64,000 nt of DNA from NCBI RefSeq assembly GCF_009905725.1, contig NZ_JAAAKV010000001.1, forward strand, positions 310,001 to 374,000. The letters run 5' to 3'. Within the stretch, counting starts at the first letter, position 1, and the number at the start of each line of letters is the position of its first letter. The position numbers and the translations under genes are program-made. Source of the DNA: Emticicia sp. CRIBPO (GTDB lineage Bacteria > Bacteroidota > Bacteroidia > Cytophagales > Spirosomataceae). Shown one piece after another: positions 6,974-16,537 of this stretch. Below the pieces are notes generated by a model. It saw only the letters and a program-made list of their open reading frames with translations, made no database searches and was not told the DNA's origin.

Positions 6974-9085
6974 ATGAAAAAAGTAGTATCGCTGGTCTTA
7001 TTCTTCTCTCTGACAGTTGCCGTGCATGCTCAAAGACCTTCCAAAGAACAAATGGAAGCGGATAAAAAGAAGTACGCCGAAGCCATGAAAGGGCTGAACG
7101 AACGGCTATCTAAAATGAGCCCGGAAGCCAGAAGACAATATGACAGTCTGATGAACAGTATGGGGGCAAATCAAAAAATAAACAATGCCAACAGCCAGCT
7201 CAACAGCAACGGTGCTACTGCAAAACCCGGGCTTGTATCCAACGGAATTGTCCCGGCCAAAAATACCAAAGCCATTTCCGCTATTGCATCCACACCTTCC
7301 ACAGCTAACATGGGTACATTTATCGGCACAACCAGCAGCAGCACTTTCTCGGCCGTGTTACCCGCGGCAAAAAACAAAGCCAATGAAATCTACAAAGCTT
7401 TAAAACAGAAAGGAAATGATGCAGATGAAATGGGTAAGGCGGCTACCGTGCTATGGATGCAGGGACGTGTACAAATTGCCCTGGGTCTGATGGCACAGGT
7501 GTGTAAAGATGACGTCAATAATACCGATAACCTGAACAACTATGCAGCGATGCTCACCATGATGGGTGCTCCGGAGCTGGCCATTCCAATTTTAAAGAAC
7601 CTGAGCACCCGGTTTAAAAAGAACAGTACCATCCTCAACAACCTCGGGCAGGCATGGTTTGCACTGGGAGATATGGATAAATCAAAAAAATATCTGGACA
7701 GTACTTTGATGGTAGCTGCCGGTCATGCACAAGCCAACGAAACCCTGTGCCTCATTGAAGAAAATAAAGGAAATAAAGCTGCTGCAACAAGCCATGCCAA
7801 AACGGCATTCAAACAAGGTGCAACGGCTGCAAGAAGAGATAAACTGGGACAATTGGGCTATAAAATCGGTTCCGGCGACTACAACGATTTCCCTCCGGCC
7901 AATAAAAGCGATGATCTGCTTAATCTCGGTAATTTTTCGCCGATGGAATTCCCAAAATCGTATGCCGCCATGAAAGTTTATGAAGAGCAGCGAAAACAAT
8001 TCTTAGCTGAAGTAAACCAGGCCATGAAACCATTGCAAAAACTAACGGAGGAATCGAATAAGGAAATGATGAAGCGGCTGGAAGATCAGCAAAAACAGTT
8101 TATGAGTGCCAGGGACAAAGCATTGGCCAACCCCGGCTCTGTGAGTCCGGGCAGTGCTTTGCAAATAACAGGTGCACCCATGTTTTCGGAGAAAATGAAT
8201 GCCAGGGAAAATATGATAATGCAAAACCTCCAACGGAAAAAAAATGAGGTACTGCAAAAAATGACTGCTTTTATGAAAGGTGATGGTGCTGCCTACAGAA
8301 AAGAATATGACGCTGCCATGAAGAAGATCAACGAACGATGGAAAAATGTGGGGCAGGGCGGAACAGAAAACAACGATGTGCTTTGCAGTGAGTCGGTAAA
8401 GGCGGTAGATACCTACCTGGCTGCCTATAACGCAAAATACGAGGATTTATATCACGAATATTTAACGGCACAAAAGCAGTATCTGAATGAAATGGCGTAT
8501 TCCTCGCTTTACACCACCTATCCTGAATTGCTCCCGGGGATCGTAGCCGGTTTGAAAAAACAATGGCTGAGCGACCTGTCTTTTAAAGCCGAAGTACTGG
8601 GAGTAAATTATGGGTGCACGGGCAACGGAAAAATAAAAACAGGGAGACTGACGGCATTTAAAGACCCTAACTGTAACATCAACAGTGATTTCGGTGCACA
8701 ATTGGGCATTGTAAATGCAGGCTTCAATATACATTTAGATTGCAGCGGATTGAAAACAACTGTCAACGCCGCGGCGTTGAGCTTAACCTTAAACCAGGAC
8801 CTGGATCATGCAGGCTTTGGCGATTCATTCAGAAATTGTACGGTGAGCATCGGCCCGAAAGCAAGCGTCGGCGGTAAAGTCGGCCCGTTGGAAGCCAATG
8901 TGAGTGCCGGCGTGGGAGCAGATATTGAAATAGACAGGAACGGGATATCCGATGTCGTGATAAAAGGTGGTGTGGAAGCCGGTGCAGGTATAGGCCCGGC
9001 CAGCGGAAGTGCCGGCGTGGAAGGAAGCATCAGCCTTAACAGCGGTGCAGGTTCGGTACAGGGCACCGGTATATTTAGAAAATAA
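6974..9085 (+). CDS. Secreted TPR protein with glycine-rich C-terminus (paralog A)
   Basis: A 703-residue protein with a signal peptide (MKKVVSLVLFFSLTVAVHA, then QRPSK). A charged segment (MSPEARRQYDSLM) is followed by tetratricopeptide-like helices at about 145-270, including NNYAAMLTMMGAPELAIPIL and STILNNLGQAWFALGDMDKS. A long helical, coiled-coil-rich centre spans about 330-500. The C-terminal part is rich in glycine and alternating hydrophobic residues (GGKVGPLEANVSAGVGADIE), suggesting a beta-structured end. The product of 10442-12472 is a clear paralog over its whole length. It is first in a run of five rightward genes with short gaps. No known function was recognised; a surface or periplasmic assembly role is speculation. 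Confidence 0.82.
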   Translation: MKKVVSLVLFFSLTVAVHAQRPSKEQMEADKKKYAEAMKGLNERLSKMSPEARRQYDSLMNSMGANQKINNANSQLNSNGATAKPGLVSNGIVPAKNTKAISAIASTPSTANMGTFIGTTSSSTFSAVLPAAKNKANEIYKALKQKGNDADEMGKAATVLWMQGRVQIALGLMAQVCKDDVNNTDNLNNYAAMLTMMGAPELAIPILKNLSTRFKKNSTILNNLGQAWFALGDMDKSKKYLDSTLMVAAGHAQANETLCLIEENKGNKAAATSHAKTAFKQGATAARRDKLGQLGYKIGSGDYNDFPPANKSDDLLNLGNFSPMEFPKSYAAMKVYEEQRKQFLAEVNQAMKPLQKLTEESNKEMMKRLEDQQKQFMSARDKALANPGSVSPGSALQITGAPMFSEKMNARENMIMQNLQRKKNEVLQKMTAFMKGDGAAYRKEYDAAMKKINERWKNVGQGGTENNDVLCSESVKAVDTYLAAYNAKYEDLYHEYLTAQKQYLNEMAYSSLYTTYPELLPGIVAGLKKQWLSDLSFKAEVLGVNYGCTGNGKIKTGRLTAFKDPNCNINSDFGAQLGIVNAGFNIHLDCSGLKTTVNAAALSLTLNQDLDHAGFGDSFRNCTVSIGPKASVGGKVGPLEANVSAGVGADIEIDRNGISDVVIKGGVEAGAGIGPASGSAGVEGSISLNSGAGSVQGTGIFRK

Positions 9086-9121
9086 AATCATCATCCATTT
9101 TTTGAAGTAACCATTAATAAA

Positions 9122-10414
9122 ATGAAGACATGTATTGCAGGTTTAGCTATGCTGTTGTGCTTTCAAAACTTAACGGCACAAACCAAAGGAAAAATAACGG
9201 CACCACAGGTGCCCTGTAACGGAACGGCTGACGCAGTGGACGGAATTTATACCGACCATACCAATCCGAAATACGGAGTAAACAATTTAAAAGGTACTGC
9301 CGAAGAACAAGGTGCCATGATGAAAAGGCTCATTGCCATTGAAAAACTGGAGGAAGCAAGCCGTAAAGATTTTAAACTCACCGGGTGTGCTGCCAGGGTA
9401 AGTTTTTCAAGACGAGGAAATAGTAACTATGGTAAATATGTTTACGCCAATTACGATTACCAACTGGGGGTGTACGCTTACGTCTGCCATGTGACCGAGC
9501 ATGTGCCTAAAATCGTGGATGAATACAGAACGGTGGTTCGGGTAGATGTCAACCCCTACATTTTCAGGGGAACAAAAGCGGGCGGCACAGGCGAATTCAG
9601 CATTAACGGACAGATCCGTTATGAAATACCGTTAGAAGCCAAAGAAGGGCCCGGTTTTGAAAATGACAGGAAAAACAGTCCCAGTAAAGTATCGCAATAC
9701 ATCTCAGAATCGGATATGCTCGCCAACCGTTCCAATGACTATAAAAACAAACATGCAGATTTCTTAAAGATCATCAATGGGGACGGCTATGTGGAAAACT
9801 GGATGAACGGAAGTAAATATGACAAGCGTGGCCCCGGTTCCTATACATGGGTTGACAGGCGTTACCTCATCACCAAACCGGGTGTGCCATTATTGGTTCC
9901 CGTCAGCAGGAAACAATACCTGGAAGACATGCTGGAATATCTTGAAATAGAAAAAGCCAATTTCCTGTATAGCCATGCCAAAATGGTGAAGGACTATGCG
10001 AACGGGACTACTGACTCTGCTAAAAAGAAAATGGCTTTGCTGGAGCAGGATAAGGATGCTTATCCAAAAATCTATGAAGCCAAAAAAGCAAAACTGAAAG
10101 ATATACTGGCTACCCAAAAGCCGGAATGGCTGCAGAAGCCGGCAGTGGTGGATAATAATAACCGGACCTACGATGCCAATAAACGACTGGAAAGCCTGGG
10201 GAAATTTTATGAGGCTGAAGACGAATACCTGTCTGCCTTGTATGTTCTAAACCCTGCTTATTTTACTGCACCAACCGGCCAGACCACCAAACCCGTCTTT
10301 ATGGAGATACAATTCCGCTATGAAACAGGTAAGGACAATGGGTTTTCTGAAAGGCTCTTCAACAATTTCCTGAAAAATTTTGACATGGATGGGCTGAAGA
10401 AAATGATCCAGTAA
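9122..10414 (+). CDS. Secreted protein of unknown family, partner of the TPR proteins
   Basis: A 430-residue protein with signal peptide MKTCIAGLAMLLCFQNLTAQ. The central part is mixed alpha/beta with several tyrosine-rich strands (NYGKYVYANYDYQLGVYAYV), and the C-terminal third has VSRKQYLEDML, EWLQKPAVV, LNPAYF and a final NFDMDGLKKM. These landmarks recur in the same order in the product of 17869-18855, so both belong to one unnamed family. It lies 36 nt after paralog A and 27 nt before paralog B, so it is very likely co-expressed with them. No enzyme motif is apparent. Confidence 0.78.
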   Translation: MKTCIAGLAMLLCFQNLTAQTKGKITAPQVPCNGTADAVDGIYTDHTNPKYGVNNLKGTAEEQGAMMKRLIAIEKLEEASRKDFKLTGCAARVSFSRRGNSNYGKYVYANYDYQLGVYAYVCHVTEHVPKIVDEYRTVVRVDVNPYIFRGTKAGGTGEFSINGQIRYEIPLEAKEGPGFENDRKNSPSKVSQYISESDMLANRSNDYKNKHADFLKIINGDGYVENWMNGSKYDKRGPGSYTWVDRRYLITKPGVPLLVPVSRKQYLEDMLEYLEIEKANFLYSHAKMVKDYANGTTDSAKKKMALLEQDKDAYPKIYEAKKAKLKDILATQKPEWLQKPAVVDNNNRTYDANKRLESLGKFYEAEDEYLSALYVLNPAYFTAPTGQTTKPVFMEIQFRYETGKDNGFSERLFNNFLKNFDMDGLKKMIQ

Positions 10415-10441
10415 TTTTTTGAAACAAATAACTGATGGTTT

Positions 10442-12472
10442 ATGAAATATATCTTATCAATCGTTTTTATCAGTTTGCAGATCCATAACAGTGTATCCGC
10501 ACAAACAGGTAATCCAAAAACAAAAGCAGAAGTAGAAGCAAGACAAAAACAATTGCAGCAGGAGTTAGATAAACTGACCCCTGAACAAAAAAAGATGATG
10601 GAGCAAATGGGCATGACGCCTAAAGTTCCGTCAATGTCAGCAGGAACAACAGATGCAGATGTGAAATCGGCTGTGAGCGGTGGCCTGGGTGTCCCCTCAA
10701 AAAATGCAGGCTTGATTGCGGCTATTCCAAAAATAACCATTACCGATGCCAATCTTGCCGCTTACTTAACGGACGTAAACAAATACATTGCAGGGCACTT
10801 AAGTAATGAAGGAAAAACCGCCGGTGAGTATCTTTATAAAGGATTAAAATCTGCAGGCTTTGATCATCTTTCTATAGCCAACAATGCTACCGGGCTTTGG
10901 ATAAACGGCGAACCGGAACCTGCTGTCTACATATCAGGCAGGGCCGCAGCCGACGATGCAAAGAATACAGATAACCTCAGCAACCTTGCGGCCATGCTGA
11001 GCATGGCCGGTGCACCCCATATGGCCATTCCCCTGCTTGACTTCCTCAGTAAAAAATTTCCGGGCAACACCACCATTCTCAACAATCTTGGCCAGGCGTG
11101 GTTTTACCTGGGAGAAACCGGCAAAGCCGATACCTACCTCCAGCAAACCATCAAAGCATTTGCCTGGCACCCGCAGGCCAACCAAACCCAATGCCTGATA
11201 CAGCAAAGCAAGGGCAATACGCCCAAAGCAATAGAACACATGAAAAATTCACTGGCGTATAGTTTTTCCTTAAACAAAATAAATACGCTGCGAAAGCTGG
11301 GGTATTCAGTTACCGGAAAAGATATGAGAAAACCTTTTCATCCCGACCCCAATCCATTGGGTCTGCGTGAATTTATTCGCCCTGATTATCCGAAAAATTA
11401 TGAAGAAGAGGTTCAGCTGAAATACGTCTGGGATAATTTTCAGAAAGAGATTTTGACCAAAACGGAGCAATTAAACCGGCAACTGCAGCCTCTCATGAAT
11501 GGTAAAATGCAACAGGCACAGCAAACCTATAATACCATTTCAAAAAACGGGGTGGCAGGGCTCTCCGCAAATAATGCTGCTCAGGGAAAGTTGTATGAGA
11601 AAACAGCCCAACGCTACCTTGACGATATGAAAAAGGACGGAGGCCAGGCTTACCTGCTGAAAATTGCAAAGAAAAAAACAGATGACCTGATTAAAAAGTA
11701 CCAGGCAGAAAAAGAAAATGCACGTAAGAACATTGAAAAACAATTAAGCATCAGAGCTGGTGAAGAATCTGAATTAGGAAAAAAAGGAGAAGACCTGGGA
11801 GCGGACATTTGCAACGTGAACAGGGCCTATGCCTTGTGGTTGTATAAAAATTATAACGAAGCTCTGCAGCAGGCCTATACAGATTATCTGCATCTGTTAC
11901 GTTTGAAATTAGAAGAAGAGTTGTACTGGAAACAACTGAGTCAGGATGACAATGAATTTGCAGCAACACAGATCAACGCAAAAAAAGAATGGCTGGCGGC
12001 ATTGAGCAACAGCAGGTTTCTTGAAAGTGCCTATATTACCCCCAACAATATTTGCAGGGCACCGGCTCCGGATAAAGGAAAGAAAACAAAGCTCGCCGAT
12101 TTTGAAGACATGAATTGCAAATACCATACTTCTTTAAATTTTGGTGGCGGCAACAGCATTGAAACACATTGCAGTAAAATGACCGTGAAATTTAACGGGG
12201 GACCGTTGAGCGGAAACCTTAATTATAGATCTGATAACTCAGGCAGAGACCGGTTGGTAAACGGAAACCTGGAAGCAGTGATGGAAAGAAGCGTGGGTGC
12301 GGGGCCCGTGCAGGCAGGTGCCAAAGCCGGCATGGGCGTGGAGTTTACCAGCAGCGGTATTGAAGATGTTTATGTTAATGCCGAAGCATCTGCCATGAAT
12401 GTAGCTGCTTCAGGGAAGATGAGCCTCATCAGCGGCAGCATGAGCGGCGGTATCAGCGGATTTGGAAAATAA
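10442..12472 (+). CDS. Secreted TPR protein with glycine-rich C-terminus (paralog B)
   Basis: A 676-residue paralog of the 6974-9085 product. It has a signal peptide (MKYILSIVFISLQIHNSVSAQ), the early MSP-like segment (LTPEQKKMMEQMGM), and TPR-like helices with closely matching motifs: NLAAMLSMAGAPHMAIPLLDF and NTTILNNLGQAWFYLGETGK correspond to NYAAMLTMMGAPELAIPIL and STILNNLGQAWFALGD in paralog A. The middle is charged and helical; the C-terminus is small-residue rich (GAGPVQAGAKAGMGVEF, SGSMSGGISGFGK). Conserved cysteines (GADICNVN here, NDVLCSES in A) lie at comparable places. It ends 12 nt before the propeller gene. Confidence 0.82.
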   Translation: MKYILSIVFISLQIHNSVSAQTGNPKTKAEVEARQKQLQQELDKLTPEQKKMMEQMGMTPKVPSMSAGTTDADVKSAVSGGLGVPSKNAGLIAAIPKITITDANLAAYLTDVNKYIAGHLSNEGKTAGEYLYKGLKSAGFDHLSIANNATGLWINGEPEPAVYISGRAAADDAKNTDNLSNLAAMLSMAGAPHMAIPLLDFLSKKFPGNTTILNNLGQAWFYLGETGKADTYLQQTIKAFAWHPQANQTQCLIQQSKGNTPKAIEHMKNSLAYSFSLNKINTLRKLGYSVTGKDMRKPFHPDPNPLGLREFIRPDYPKNYEEEVQLKYVWDNFQKEILTKTEQLNRQLQPLMNGKMQQAQQTYNTISKNGVAGLSANNAAQGKLYEKTAQRYLDDMKKDGGQAYLLKIAKKKTDDLIKKYQAEKENARKNIEKQLSIRAGEESELGKKGEDLGADICNVNRAYALWLYKNYNEALQQAYTDYLHLLRLKLEEELYWKQLSQDDNEFAATQINAKKEWLAALSNSRFLESAYITPNNICRAPAPDKGKKTKLADFEDMNCKYHTSLNFGGGNSIETHCSKMTVKFNGGPLSGNLNYRSDNSGRDRLVNGNLEAVMERSVGAGPVQAGAKAGMGVEFTSSGIEDVYVNAEASAMNVAASGKMSLISGSMSGGISGFGK

Positions 12473-12484
12473 AACAATATAGCC

Positions 12485-13963
12485 ATGAAAAACACCCCTA
12501 TTAAAAAGCACACCATTCATAGCCTTGCCATCCTGTTTTTGTTTTGCGTGATGACAGTCTGTGCACAGGTGCCCGACGATTCACCGCAGGCGAGGGAAGC
12601 GGCGATGACAAGGTTGAAAAAAGTTACGATCTATGCACCATGTAATGATGCATCCGTCATGACGAGGCCATTTGGTACTACCTGTAACAGCCGTGAATTT
12701 GCAGCACCGCCTGTTTTATCCGCACCAAAAATTCAATGGGAAATTAATCCCGGCTGGTGGAGTGTCTGGACGCCTTTCGTGACAGAAAAATATGTACTTA
12801 CCGGAAGTTGCAATAATGACACGAATGCAGGACTCTCCATCATCGATAAAAAAACAGGCAAAATCGTCTGGAATATCAGCAACATCTGCCAGACAGGAAA
12901 CAGGCGTGGTTCTATGGGAACCATACAGTTTTTTGAATTGCCTGCTGAAGAGGTTCTCATGGTTTATCCGCGGGAAGATGGCGGGCCAATTGATTATTAC
13001 GTCATCAGTTTGAAAACGGGCAGAATAACCAGGTCATTAAAAATGATAAAGCCTCTTGCACCCATCAGAAGCTATGGCAATGTTTTTACTGCAGTTACAC
13101 AGTCAGCTAAAAACGGTTACAGTGTTTTAAGTGGTTTAAACAGCGATCTTAATCAAGTGCTCTGGGAAAATACGGCTTTCAGACTGGCTATGCCGGACAA
13201 GTTAGATCCTCATTACAAGCCAACTTTCAGTGCGGGGGCCAGCGAAGACGGAATTTTGTTTTTATCTGCCAGAAGTAAAGAACAAACCGACCCTCCTACC
13301 CGGCACCTGCATGCCATTGATTTAGCAAGCGGTAAAACACTCTGGCGGCATACTGATCAGCCGGCAACAGAAAGGAGCGGAACAAAAGAGTACAAATCGG
13401 ATGACGGTATTCCTATGATCACAGACCACAAAGTGATCATCAAAGTGCAGGGGCTCGATGGCCCCACAGGCCCGGGCAGTCGTCCTTACGGAGAAGGTTT
13501 AAGGGCATTCGATAAAAATACAGGCAAAATATTGTGGACTGCAAAGCTGCCATCAAAACAATATTTTATCAACAGGGCAGGTGCCGGAACCGTTGTCGTA
13601 GCTGAGGTCCAGGCCGGAAAAGAAAAAGAAATCCACGGGTATAGTACAAAAGACGGGAAGCTTGTATGGAGAAGAAAAATTCCGGTCAATGCAGGTTTAT
13701 TATGTTCCTCAGGGGGTGCGTTTTATGTTGGCGAAAGGATTGTGGATGAAAACAACCAATGGAAAGACACAAAGTTACAAGGCTTTGACGGCGAAACAGG
13801 AACGCTGTTGTGGACAACGGGTCTTCCGGAAAGACTTTTTCAATATGCTGCCAATACGCCCTGGAACATTGAATCTCCGGCCGGAGGCCTGCCTGTATGG
13901 ACCATTGACCGTGATGGTTCCATTTATGGGGTCACTTTAAAAGGTGCCTACAAATTGAAATAA
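12485..13963 (+). CDS. Secreted PQQ-like beta-propeller protein
   Basis: A 492-residue protein with signal peptide MKNTPIKKHTIHSLAILFLFCVMTVCAQ. The mature part is built of propeller blades, each ending in the xDxxTGKxxW signature of PQQ-like repeats: IIDKKTGKIVWNI, HAIDLASGKTLWRH, AFDKNTGKILWTA, GYSTKDGKLVWRR and GFDGETGTLLWTT. No quinoprotein dehydrogenase catalytic set is visible, so this is more likely a protein- or polymer-binding scaffold of the BamB/PQQ-like class than an enzyme. It follows paralog B by 12 nt, which makes it part of the same transcript. Confidence 0.85.
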   Translation: MKNTPIKKHTIHSLAILFLFCVMTVCAQVPDDSPQAREAAMTRLKKVTIYAPCNDASVMTRPFGTTCNSREFAAPPVLSAPKIQWEINPGWWSVWTPFVTEKYVLTGSCNNDTNAGLSIIDKKTGKIVWNISNICQTGNRRGSMGTIQFFELPAEEVLMVYPREDGGPIDYYVISLKTGRITRSLKMIKPLAPIRSYGNVFTAVTQSAKNGYSVLSGLNSDLNQVLWENTAFRLAMPDKLDPHYKPTFSAGASEDGILFLSARSKEQTDPPTRHLHAIDLASGKTLWRHTDQPATERSGTKEYKSDDGIPMITDHKVIIKVQGLDGPTGPGSRPYGEGLRAFDKNTGKILWTAKLPSKQYFINRAGAGTVVVAEVQAGKEKEIHGYSTKDGKLVWRRKIPVNAGLLCSSGGAFYVGERIVDENNQWKDTKLQGFDGETGTLLWTTGLPERLFQYAANTPWNIESPAGGLPVWTIDRDGSIYGVTLKGAYKLK

Positions 13964-14053
13964 GTCATTTAGCCGCAACCTGAAAATCGTACTTTCTATT
14001 GATATGTCAGGAGATTTCCATCCACTAAGTTTATCCGACAAAATGAAAACACC

Positions 14054-15118
14054 ATGAAAAAAGTATTTTTATCAATCATTCTTATGGGTGCTTTGATAGG
14101 CTTCTCCAATGCACATACTGTAAAAAAAGCAGTTAACCAGTCCGCAACCCTGCAAAAACAGACCTTCGGGGTTGTTTCATTTACAGCACCCAAAGGCTGG
14201 CAACAACAGCAAAACGACGGTGGTGTTCAGTTATCGGTTAACGATAAAAAAAGCGGCGGGTATGCCATTGCTGTTATCACAAAAGCTATGGCTTCTGCAG
14301 CATCTGTCAATGAAAACTTCCATAATGACTGGAATAGACTGGTAAAAGTCAACGTACAGGTAAATGGTGAACCGGTGATAGAACCACCCGTAAAAGAAAA
14401 CAACTGGGATGTGGTCTCCGGCACTGCCAACTATACGGAAGGGGGCAGTCAAGGTGTCACGACCCTCCTTACCGCCACCGGCGGCGGACAAACAGTGAGT
14501 GTACTGGTGATGACCAATACAAAGCAATATCAAAACGAGTTGATGGCATTTCTTAATTCACTGGAATTGGTAAAGGCTTCGGAAAATGAGGCAGTTAATA
14601 CAACAAAGCCTAAAGGCAGTCCTGGCAAAGGCACAGTAGTGGGTTTGTGGAGCGATAATCATCTGGAAACAAGTGGCTATTCCAACGGGTTTCCGCAATA
14701 TACTGCCGGCTATTTCAGACGTGAATATTTGTTTAAAGACGACGGGACCTACGTTTTCCGCTTAAAAAACTGGTCGGTATATCTGAAAGAAATACTGTTT
14801 GCTTATGAAAGCGGCACTTATGTAGTTCAGGGTAATCAACTTACCATTATTCCCAAACAAGGCAGAGGCGAATGGTGGAGCAAAAAAGATAATAACACCA
14901 AACTTTGGGGCAACAGGTTAAAAGCATCCGATTATAAGTTAGAAAAAACGGGTTATACTTTTGAAATAAAATATTACTCCGGAAGTAATGATTATGCTCT
15001 GATTCTTAACCCGAAAAAAAATACCGAAAGAGACGGTACTTATAGTAATCAAAATGGTTTTTCATACATATGGAGATCAACGGGAGAATCAGTTATCGAT
15101 AACGCACCCGGGTTTTGA
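14054..15118 (+). CDS. Secreted lipocalin-like protein of unknown function
   Basis: A 354-residue protein with signal peptide MKKVFLSIILMGALIGFSNA. The N-terminal half (about 35-175) begins TFGVVSFTAPKGWQQQQ, a pattern seen in small periplasmic domains that start from a membrane-lipid or protein-binding strand. The C-terminal half (about 195-350) has the GLWSDN...YTAGYFRREYLFKDDGTYVF...ESGTYVVQGNQLTIIP arrangement of bacterial lipocalin-like domains. It is the last gene of the rightward run, 90 nt after the propeller gene. The function is not known. Confidence 0.75.
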   Translation: MKKVFLSIILMGALIGFSNAHTVKKAVNQSATLQKQTFGVVSFTAPKGWQQQQNDGGVQLSVNDKKSGGYAIAVITKAMASAASVNENFHNDWNRLVKVNVQVNGEPVIEPPVKENNWDVVSGTANYTEGGSQGVTTLLTATGGGQTVSVLVMTNTKQYQNELMAFLNSLELVKASENEAVNTTKPKGSPGKGTVVGLWSDNHLETSGYSNGFPQYTAGYFRREYLFKDDGTYVFRLKNWSVYLKEILFAYESGTYVVQGNQLTIIPKQGRGEWWSKKDNNTKLWGNRLKASDYKLEKTGYTFEIKYYSGSNDYALILNPKKNTERDGTYSNQNGFSYIWRSTGESVIDNAPGF

Positions 15119-15130
15119 ACACAAGTATTT

Positions 15131-15155
15131 GACAGGATTTCAGGATTGACAGGAT
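15131..15155. repeat. Interspersed intergenic repeat, copy 4
   Basis: The 25-nt core with two mismatches to the copies at 3466 and 4024. It starts 12 nt after the stop of the lipocalin-like gene and precedes the second 21-bp array. Confidence 0.75.
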
Positions 15156-15185
15156 GGGTTGGGGGCTGTCGATAGTAAGTATGTG

Positions 15186-15269
15186 GAGCGAGCGACCGGT
15201 AAGATTGAAGCAGCGACCAACATAGTTGAGTGAGAGACCGGAATAATTGAGCGAGCGACCAACATTCCT
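15186..15269. repeat. Second 21-bp tandem array, four degenerate copies
   Basis: Four units at 15186-15206, 15207-15227, 15228-15248 and 15249-15269 follow the pattern GAGCGAGCGACC plus nine more variable bases ending in TT or CT. The unit sequence is unrelated to the array at 3525, yet the period is again exactly 21 bp and the array is again bracketed by the interspersed repeat. Confidence 0.75.
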
Positions 15270-15333
15270 GAACAACCGGGGTCAAATGGATGAATGGTGT
15301 AATCACTTCCGAAGATTCTATCCTGGTTTTTTT

Positions 15334-15358
15334 GAGAGGATTTCAGGATGGACCGGAT
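15334..15358. repeat. Interspersed intergenic repeat, copy 5 (diverged)
   Basis: GAGAGGATTTCAGGATGGAC and the following CGGAT match the 25-nt core with a few changes. It closes the right side of the second array. Confidence 0.65.
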
Positions 15359-15720
15359 TAAATTACCTTGGTTTCCGGCTGATGGGAAGGAGGCCCGGCT
15401 CAAATGCTTTACAAACATCAAAATAAAAAGTCTTGCAGCCCCTTCGCACAGACATTCCAGGTTCATTTCTGCTAACACTCTCTGTTTCAGTCAAACGATA
15501 CTGCATTAAAGCCATTTCTCTACAAGTTTTTCGTTATTTTATTCTTTCAAGACAACCTCAAAGAGGTATCAGGCATCTGAGAATAGTTTTAAATTCATTT
15601 TCCAGTTAAATAGAAAAACATTGCTTCTTTTTAACCTGACTGCATTCAAACTTAAAAAGAGAATAAAGTTAAATGCGAAAGATAGATCCGAGTCACCTCT
15701 AAACGATAGCAAATAAATCT
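15359..15720. other. Non-coding gap before an AraC gene
   Basis: About 360 nt with no convincing reading frame, RNA gene or perfect Bacteroidota promoter. It becomes AT-rich towards the AraC gene and presumably holds that gene's promoter. Confidence 0.5.
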
Positions 15721-16491
15721 ATGAAGCCTTCTTTTCAATATAAAAAATATGACTTCCTCGATAACACAGAACTATTTTCATCAGAAAATGAAACCTCCTA
15801 TTTTCCCTTTCATTTTCACGACTCGTATTGTATCTCACTGATAACCAATGGCACAGAGTTATTTTTAACCCCAGAGAAATCCTCTTACGCCGTCGCCGGA
15901 TCAATAAGCATCACACAGGCTAATGAAGTCCACAAAAACAGCTCTCTGGACAACAGTGGTTACAGTTATCAAACTTGCTATGTAAGCCCCGACGTGTTGA
16001 CTTATTTTAATCAGAACAAAAAAATTGAAGGTTTGCCCGGGAACATTAACGATACAAATCTCTTTTTTGCGATAAGTGAGCTATTTAATGGAAAGCAAAC
16101 GGACAAAACAGATTTTGAATTGGTTTTCCGTAAACTGACTCAATATGCATTAAAAAAAGAAGACGATAAAGTACCCTCATTCGAACTTCTGGATGAACTT
16201 GCTTCCAGGATACCATTCACACCTTTCAGTCTGGATTGGTTATGCAGGGAATTTTGCATGAGTAAATTCCATTTCATCAGGGTATTCAAAAAAGCGAAAG
16301 GTATTACGCCTCAGGCATACGTTCTGATTAAACGGCTGGAGCAAGCCAAAAGGCTGCTATTAAGGGGTGAAGAAAGTAAAGAAGTAGCATTATTGACCGG
16401 GTTCTATGACGTAACTCATCTCAATACGGCATTTAAAAGATTCTTTGGAATAAACCTGATGATGATCAAAAATAGCAATATTATACAATAA
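15721..16491 (+). CDS. AraC family transcriptional regulator with cupin sensor
   Basis: A 256-residue regulator. The N-terminal cupin-type ligand-binding domain (about 1-130) shows FPFHFHDSYCISLITNGTE and the AGSISITQANEVH strand. The C-terminal double helix-turn-helix (about 165-256) has LDWLCREFCMSKFHFIRVFKKAKGI and the second helix region EVALLTGFYDVTHLNTAFKRFFG. It lies 46 nt before the DUF4932 gene in the same direction and may be co-transcribed with it. The ligand is not predictable. Confidence 0.9.
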   Translation: MKPSFQYKKYDFLDNTELFSSENETSYFPFHFHDSYCISLITNGTELFLTPEKSSYAVAGSISITQANEVHKNSSLDNSGYSYQTCYVSPDVLTYFNQNKKIEGLPGNINDTNLFFAISELFNGKQTDKTDFELVFRKLTQYALKKEDDKVPSFELLDELASRIPFTPFSLDWLCREFCMSKFHFIRVFKKAKGITPQAYVLIKRLEQAKRLLLRGEESKEVALLTGFYDVTHLNTAFKRFFGINLMMIKNSNIIQ

Positions 16492-16537
16492 TGTCATTAT
16501 CGCTGAGCATACCTTTGAGAAAAAAAATACTCAAAAG

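Noticed and set aside
15049-15478. Three leftward frames through the second array and its repeats
   Set aside because: They overlap the lipocalin-like gene or consist of translated repeats, with no independent support.
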